Below are positions 10,297 through 19,200 of a stretch of 64,000 nucleotides of DNA, one piece after another. Made by a program: the position numbers and the translations under genes. Location of the stretch: positions 6,634,001 to 6,698,000 of the forward strand of contig NC_092672.1 in NCBI RefSeq assembly GCF_964355755.1, read 5' to 3'. The notes beneath the pieces are model-generated. The model was not told the origin of the DNA. It did not search any database and saw nothing but the letters and a program-made list of their open reading frames with translations. Source of the DNA: Antedon mediterranea (Eukaryota; Echinodermata; Crinoidea; Comatulida; Antedonidae). The stretch's first letter is position 1. Each line of letters begins with the position of its first letter.

Positions 10297-13200
10297 GTAA
10301 GTTCTGATATTTAATATCAGTATGTCTATATCTAACATTTTAAATGTTTATTTTGTATAAAATTGCGCTTTCCCCCTTTAAATTGTGTGATCTTTGGGTC
10401 TTTGAGAATACAGTACAATACAATATATTTAACTATATACTTTACTAGAGATACAAAAAAGAAAAAACTTAATATCTTAAAAGTAATAGATTTACATAGA
10501 CAACAAATACTTACTTTTATGTTCCAATATGATAAAGGTCAACTTCCATTCTCTATAATATCATTATTTAAAAAACCAAAGACTGTCCATTTTTATTATC
10601 TTAAGAACTCAAATTTACTTTATGTTCCTTTTGTAAGACTTAGCAAAAGCCAATTTTTTATTACAGTTCATGGACCTAAATTATGGAATAACTTAAAAGA
10701 GAATCTAAAAAAATGTGAAAATGCAAAAATATTCAGACATCAAATTAAGTTTAATTATTTGGAAAATTATCATTCATAAATATATTATTATTATTATGCC
10801 ACTTTTATCTAATTTGTACACATTTTTATTTTGTATTTATGTTTTGTTGGGTCTTTCTGAAACAGGCCTTGGCCTCTAAGTCTGATCCAAATTAATGAAA
10901 TCATTATTTGTTTATATTGTTTACTTTGTTTAAGTTTTCATTAATTGAATAAATGTGAAATGAAATGAAATGAAATGATAATAATAATCGTCTGGCTATA
11001 TAGGATGCCGATACCATAAATTAAACTATGTATTTCAATCAATCAATCACTCGTTCGATTTATATAGCGCCATTCCAACATTCATTGCTCATGGCGCTGT
11101 AGAAAAAAATCAGAAAAGGTGAGTTTTGAGTAGTGACTTAAAGTGACTCAATAATGATGTGTGTTTAATGTTCAAGGGTAGGTGGTTCCAGAGCCTAGGT
11201 CCAGCAACACTGAAAGTCCGATCTCCCCAACTATGTTTGCTCCTTGGAATGTCCAGTAGCACCTGATGACTAGATCTTAGTTCTCGCTTTCCCTTCTTGA
11301 CTTTCAACAATTCTGAGAGATATTTTGGAGCGCAACTATTTAGGCATCGGAACACCAGCAGCAGGATCTTAAATTTAACACGTGACTCCATGGGTAGCCA
11401 ATTTAACTCTTTGAACAATGGTGTGACGTGATCATAGTTTTTGGCACACATCACCAAGTGAGCTGCCCAATTTTGCAATATTTATATGAATGCTCTTTAT
11501 GTACTTTCAATAAATCCTATGTTCTTTCTTACTTAGTTTTGAATGTAACCCTTAAGCGTGGTTCCCACTAGCGACGCAACACAAGGACGTAACGCAACGC
11601 AAGTGAATTGACCAATCACAAGCGATGGCTTATTCGCTTGTGATTGCTAAAGCTTGGTTCCCACTAGAACGTAACGCAAGGACGTAAACGCAACGCAAGA
11701 GTTTTAACCAATGACAAACGAAGTTATAGACAGTTAGCAATCACAAGCGAATAAGCCATCGCTTGTGATTGGTCAATTCACTTGCGTTGCGTTACGTCCT
11801 TGTGTTGCGTCGCTAGTGGGAACCACACTTTAGTGTCTATAACTTCGCTTGTTATTGGTTAAAACGCTTGCGTTGCGTTTACGTCCTTGCGTTACGTTCT
11901 AGTGGGAACCAAGCTTTATTGATGAGATAATTAGAAAGAGATCTCGGGAATGTTTGCTTGCTCTTCAAGTAATTACAGTTATTGACTATTCGCCTGTAAC
12001 AAAAAAAAAAACGTACAAAAAAGTCATTGTATCACCTAAAAAGAGGTACCGGTATACATTATTGAAAGAACGTGAAAAACATCATAATAAAACAAGCAAT
12101 TTATTTATGGAGAAATGATGTATAAATCAATCAGTGACTTTATTTTAACAACTGCAATGTCGTAAAGATCATTGTAAAAAAAAATCACTACTACAAAAAT
12201 AGGCCGTTAAAAAGAACGCACGTTCAAAATAACTACAATATTGTACTAAAAAAAAATTATCGCATGATAAAAAAAAATTGAAATTGGAAAATCAGTACTA
12301 AATCGAAACGCTAACCATGTAAATAAAATGATGAATGATCTAGTTCCATCTTATTTCGAACATGGGCACTATACGAAGCTGGCCCGCCGGATATGGTAGT
12401 GATATGACATCATCATGTCTATATATGGGCACATCACATTTTTTGTCACATAAAGTTTGATAGTGCAGACAGAGCTTAGGGGCAACAATTTCAAATACGG
12501 GTACGGGTAAACTTGTGCTTGAATAGCACTCTTAGTTTACATGCACATTTATGTACTAACAGTTATGCGAACGTTTTTGTGCATGTGGTATACACGGTCT
12601 TGGTCAATTGGTATCACAAGCCAACCACGACATTAAAAGAAAGGCTTAAGCCTAGAAACATATAAAATACACGCTGTCAAGTAATTAAGCATATAATTAG
12701 GCCTATAAGTATGTTTTCTTAGAATAAAATTTAGTATGTATTTCTAATTTGACGTATTGTTTTTATTTACTATTCGTAAATTTTCCCCTTTCATTACTTT
12801 ATGCCACACATCTTTGTTTTGTAAGTGTTTGTATACGTTTTTAGTTTATAAATATTGTAGTTTTATATATAATTACTGGATTTACAGTTGATGCAGATGC
12901 GATTAACAATGAAGCTAAGTTGATAAATAATCTGCTGGCGAACTATCCTCAACCATCCGCTAGACCTGTCTACAATGATTCTGATGCCGTTATCATAACA
13001 TACCGTTACCTTGTAACGCAAGTCACTGAATTGGTAAGTATGAAAACGCAAGACCTTTCATAAAACTTGGTTCCCACAAGAGACGCAACGCAAGGACGTT
13101 CAAGCGCAACGCAAGTGATTTGACCAATCACAAGCGATAGATTATTCGAACTGTCGTTTGTGATTGGTTCCTCAGTCGCTTGTGTTCCGTCTACGTCCTT

Positions 13201-16200
13201 GCGTGGCGCCTAGTGGTAAATTTAGGAAGAAAGTTTACCTTCTCGATATCAAACTTCATAATTTATGTTTCTACAAATGCAATACGTAACACAAAGCTTA
13301 TATCAATTAGTGGATCTACTGGTTAAACAATTCGAAAGGGTACTACCAAATGAAACAATTACAAACATTTCAATATTCGATTTAAAATATTAAAAAAAAA
13401 TTGGAATCCTAAATCACATTATTCTGGCCCGTGTTAATAGTAATATTAACAATAAAAAGATACCAGAGGAAATTATTTTCCGGCGCAACTAGAGCGTGAA
13501 AATATGTAACTCATACGTGATCAAAATAACAATTAGAAATTGATTGACTTTACAAATTGTAAAAACCGTAAACATTCTATAAAATAAATGGTTCTAACAT
13601 TTTACTGTGAAAAGAGGCATTTATTCTTTACAAAAATGTTCGTAATCTCAAGGTCTGTATGGTAAACTGATACATACACCCATTTTATTAATTTAAAGTA
13701 TTACGCTACGATGAACTCGTTTTACAAATGTTGATTCTTATTCGTTACCGTCAATGTCGATTCTCGTTTTCGCTATGGTTTCTTTCAGTACGAAAGACGT
13801 CAATTTACTCGTTTAATATCATTTTAAGGGTGATTTTTTGTCGAAGACTACGATCTAACCGTTATTATATTTCCAAAGTGTAGGGCCTACACTATTTACC
13901 ATGACTGATCAGTAGCATAAGCATGATTCCTGATGTAATCGAAAGCTTGTTACCCAATACAAACCATGTAACTGTATCTTAAAATACAAATATAATTAAA
14001 AGAATTTAAACAATTATTACATTTGTTGTAAAAAGCCTTTACGTATACTTTATATCAATTTAATTAATGGGGTTAAGCTTACTTCACCTGCAGATACTCC
14101 AATCGAATACTTCTCTTTGTTTGTTGCTTCTTATAAAGTTATTGATTCGATCGATATGTGATATTAATTATTACTATAATCAATATATCCACACCTTCCA
14201 TATGATACTGGATCAAACAATGGTGTAAACTATACACGAGCAACAGTTTAGGTTTACATATAATATTTTAAATATAACTTATACACAGTAACTATGTACT
14301 TTGTGTGACGTCACGATTACACGTTCCTTAACATCAACTAATGTAGGCCCAAAGATTCTAAGCGTATTAGGACTAAAACATTATTTATCATTTATGGTAA
14401 CCAATATTTTTTTTTATATTTATTATTTTAATTTAATGAATATGTAATTGAATTCTATGGTCAAATACACCACTTGACTCGTAATTATTATTTATTCATA
14501 ATGTAAACACGTCAAAAACCGAGTCATAATAACGGTACAGGCTCATGTTTAAACTTGCCACCGGCAAAATTCTTTTCATTGTAATTAAAGGCTTACACTA
14601 CATTATCATAAATACTTAAAGGACAACTTTACCGAGAACCATACTTTTGACATCCTATTAAGGTTGTATATATGATTTCAGAACAATAAAAAAATAGGAA
14701 TTATATATGTTTACCATAGAGGGCGCTACAGTTATAAAGGTTAATAGAGGGTGCTACAGTTATAAAGGTTAATAGAGGGCGCTACTTTAATTAAGGTGTT
14801 ACAGTTTTGATTAATAGAGGACGCTATTGTTTTAAAATTGATCTAACTAAATATAATATACACTAAACTGTGTGTTTGTATAAAAAAATTATGTAGCAAA
14901 GAGACAAAAGATTACTACAGAGGGACTAACAAAATTGTTTAGTGTTCATCCCAAGGTAAAAAATATAAATATCTTCAGTTATACACTGAATTTGTACATA
15001 CACCCAGTTTATTAATTTAAAGTATTACGCTACAATGAACTTTGAAATTGTTACAAATGTTGTTTCTTATTCGTTACTGTTAATGTCGATTCTCCTTTTC
15101 CCTATGGTTTCTTTCAGGACGAAAGACGTCAATTTATATCGGTGAACGGATGGATGGCACAGGTAAGTCTATTCTCAGGGCGACCGTTCGTTTATTATGG
15201 TTTTACGAAGCCTAATGGATCAATGGGCTTAAGAAGGTTGTTGGCTGTGAGTGATGAATAAAGCGTTACACCTTTATGATCAGCAACATTTGCAAAGTAA
15301 TGTATTTATTTTTAAGAATGCGACATCTGTTAAAACAACTGTTAAGAGCAGTTTGTATTATGGTCATTTTTGAAATAGTTTGGATAATAAAACTTAGCCT
15401 AGTATGGGCTACCGGAAAAGGATGGTCAGTTGCGCAGCAATTATGTGTCTGAATAATGTTTTATTTAGGCCTAAGCCTATACAGAATGTAAACTTAACAA
15501 GCAAAGATTACTACTAAAGAGTTCGATCTAGGAAGCTTTACGTTTTAGTAAATTACTATAATATGACGTCACCAACACTTTAATATAATTGTATATATAG
15601 CGATAATCCATGTGCGAATGTGAAAAAGGCTTAATAAGACGAATTACAACACAAGGTAGTAACCATTTTAATAACTGAAAATTAATAACAGCAGTAAGGC
15701 CTAACGGTCCCGTAAAATTACATCTCGCTAAATAAAGACAAAATAATCGGTTTCATCAGGAAAGAGTGAATTCACCTTTTTCTGGTTTAATTAATGTGAA
15801 TATGGTTTTGTACTGATATTCTATGTTATTTTCTTACAAAAGAAAAAGAACAAATTCTTGCTAACAATTTTCGATAGACATTTACATCATCATCATAGAA
15901 CTTTCTAAGGGTTTTCTCGTCTATATCATCTCGATACTAGAGAGGTTTTGCAATCTTACGAATACGATAACGAAAACGGATACGTCACGCACACGTATTC
16001 GTTTTCGTAAGCCATAAAAAAATCTGTTTCGCATGGCAACGAAATATTGAGGCGCGTCCAAAATATGACTGCGGTAAGTTTGAGCGATGCGCGGGTACGT
16101 GTTGCTTGGTGCTTGTCTGCCTAGGCCTAGCGTAACATCAAAGCGAATGAGGACTTTAAAAACTACTATTTATCAAAATTGACTTGGCATTTTAGTAAAT

Positions 16201-19200
16201 TATTTTAGTAAATTACTTTCAATAAATCTATAATTATATTATAATCATGAATCATTCCTGATTTAAATGCAAAATGTGCAAAATAGATCAAAAACTATAC
16301 TCGTTTTGTAGTTACGAATATGACTGGTGATATTCGTCAACACGAATACGCTTTACGAATATGAAATGGGGATCAGCTCAAAAGTTTCACAAATGTATGA
16401 CGTATCCGTTTTCGTTATCGTATTCGTAAGGTTGCGAAACCTCCCTACTGTATGCGAGCACCATCCTGGTTAGATCTTGCAACGCAAACGCAATTTATAA
16501 CCAGACCATATAACCCCCCAAGGGCAATCATTAACGTAACATTTCCATTTGTATCGATCAAGACTTGGACGGATCACCTGATGGTATGGAACGCTTCTGA
16601 GTATGGTGGATTGGGTACGATAAAAGTTGATAAATCAGCTATATGGATTCCAGACATAACGTTGTATAACAAGTAAGTAGGTAGTGGAGCTGTAGCTTGG
16701 TGGTTAACGTGCTTGTTTTCCAATATCAATTGTTCAATGCCTCAAATTTTACGATTCATTACAAAATATTTTTTTTGTTGGCCGAATTCTGTCGTAAACG
16801 ACAATGCCAGTTAGTCTTACATTCATCTGAATGATGACGTAAGCCAGGACTGTTTAAAGCACCTTTGGCTGGTCTCAAAATTGACCAAAGGCTTCTTTCG
16901 TCTAGTATCCACTTTAACCAGAGAAGAGGCATAAGCCAATACATCTGAGGCAGATACTAGATGCAGGGGCTGCCATAAGAGTCAGCAGTGCTGATTTCAA
17001 AAGCCTGATGAGACCCAAGCTCCCGGTATTCCGAGCGTATCCGGACAACTACCCCCTGGACAATTACCACCCGGACAATGACCCTTCTAGGACAACTACC
17101 ACCCGGACAATTACCACCTAGGACAACTACCCTCTAGGACAACTACCCCCTTAGGACAACTCCCACCCGGACAACTACCCCCTAGGACAACTACCCTCTA
17201 GGACAACTACCCTCCTAGGACAACTACCCTCTATTCCAACTGCTATTCCCCTAGGACAACAACACCCTCTGAACAACCACACCTATATCATGACACCTAC
17301 ACCTTGGGTTATAATTACGATCTTGTAAAACTTACTGAACTTTAAAACATAGGGAGGAAATCGTTTTTCATAGTTTGACCTAGAAGTTTAAAAAAAAATT
17401 AATATCGCTACAGTTATTACAAAATATACTACAAATGTTAGGTACATACGTCGATATTTTAATAATTTCACCTCAAATATTGTTAAATATATAGTGTGGT
17501 ACAACGCCCCTCGTAGTCCCCTCTTTACACACCATTTGATTTTACAATACAATTAGCACCAAAAAGAAGCAGCTTGTTAATTTGGTTACCAATCCTAAGC
17601 TGTAGTTGTTCCTAGTGGGTAGCTAGAGGGTAGTTTTCCTAGGGGGTAATTGTCCAGGGGGTTATTGTCCGGGTGGTAGTTGTCCGGGTGGTAGTTGTCC
17701 TAGACCCCCGAGATGATCTCTTATAAAGCTCTAACCGGGCCCAACGTTGCTTAACTTCGGTGATCTGACGAGAACCGGTGTTTCGACGTGGTAAGGCCGT
17801 ATAATTACAGAGTTACTCTTTGTTGAATGCGTATGTAAACAAGTTTATACGTTGAGGATCTGTGTAACATATTTTTAGTGCTATACTACAGCTGGATGAC
17901 ATTATTTTCATGATATTTGCCTACACATATTTAACTAATTTATACATTATTATGTCCAGTACAAGTCGTCACCCGTAAATACGATACACCGTGCTTAATT
18001 AGAAAATAGTCTTTTTAATTACAAAATAGGATATGGGATAGAATTACTCAATGTTTTTATGAGTAGCGTGTCTAGTCTCATGAGACATTGCAAGATACTG
18101 TAAACTTGACCAATCTAGTTTATTAAATGAAACTGCAACGGTCGTCTATATAAATTGTATGGTATAGAAGATGATGATACATACATATATTAGTAATTCA
18201 GCGAAGTTTTATTAAAAAGTAAATCCAGTTGACTAGATTTTTCATAATAGTCTATATTAATACTACCCGAATGCATGATAATATTCATAACCATATAAAT
18301 TATATGGATAAACTAGATAATTATTAGTAAATTGTTAAAGAATTTATTATGTTTAAGTAACTACGATTAGTGTAAAAATAGCTCTGAAACAACAATTTGT
18401 TCATCTGCCACATAATCCAAATGGTAGTGGTAATTCTCCTAAAGATTAGAATTGGCTATAAGGTAGACTGGCCCTCTCATATACAGCTTAGGTTTGTTAT
18501 CAAGTAGGACTAATGCAACGGTGGTTGTCTACAGAGAGATTTGATTTAAATCAGCTTTGATCTGTTATGATTTCGTTAAAGGTTATGATAAAAACACGAA
18601 CCGTATCTTGAACGCGCTATTCGGAAGTTTATGCGTATGCGTGTCTATATTTCCACCTACTATTTTGCAGCACAAACAAAAAGACGGTAACTAATCGGTG
18701 CTCAAGAGGAGTGTTTCATTCACGTAATTAAATTCGACGTGTTTTATTTTCACACACTTGTTTTGATTGTACACGTTCCGACGACAACAGAAATGATCAC
18801 TCTGCGCATGTCTACAAACGTTGGATACATTTGAACGAAACTGTGGCTTCTTAGTTTTTCGTGACGTTAATCGTCGCAATAGCATAATAAAAGTATATAT
18901 TAACTTATACGTGTCATCGTCATATAAGAATCTCAATATTAAATAGAAGTGAGAACACTTTACGCTATTCTTAAATTGCTTGGCGCCTAAAAACTATTTC
19001 ATAATAGCGACACAAATGCATTTAATGAAGATATTTCACATTGGTTTGTAAATTCAACGATTAATTTTAATGAATAGCAATCTCATCGAATATATGGCTT
19101 ATAAAAATTACCACACTATCAATGATGGATATACCTACAACAGCAACAAGTATACATTTTCTACACCTGGTCATTCTATATGACTACTCGACAAACTAAT

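Larger units (their letters stand above)
10297..12887 (+). other. nAChR intron 1
   Basis: 2.6-kb intron that holds two LINE 3' ends in opposite orientations, a pair of nested 181-bp inverted-repeat elements and one copy of the ~145-bp family. The remainder (11917-12393 and 12479-12887) is AT-rich with nothing recognised. Confidence 0.85.
13034..15117 (+). other. nAChR intron 2
   Basis: 2.1-kb intron holding the divergent family A element, the duplicated 137-bp segment with a dead copy of exon 3 (13671-13807), and a short tandem repeat at 14718-14830. The rest is AT-rich without recognised content. Confidence 0.8.

Noticed and set aside
17712-17804. Functional 5S rRNA gene
   Set aside because: The 3' quarter is displaced by a 670-bp insertion, the stem ends are degenerate and no terminator T-run follows at the right place.
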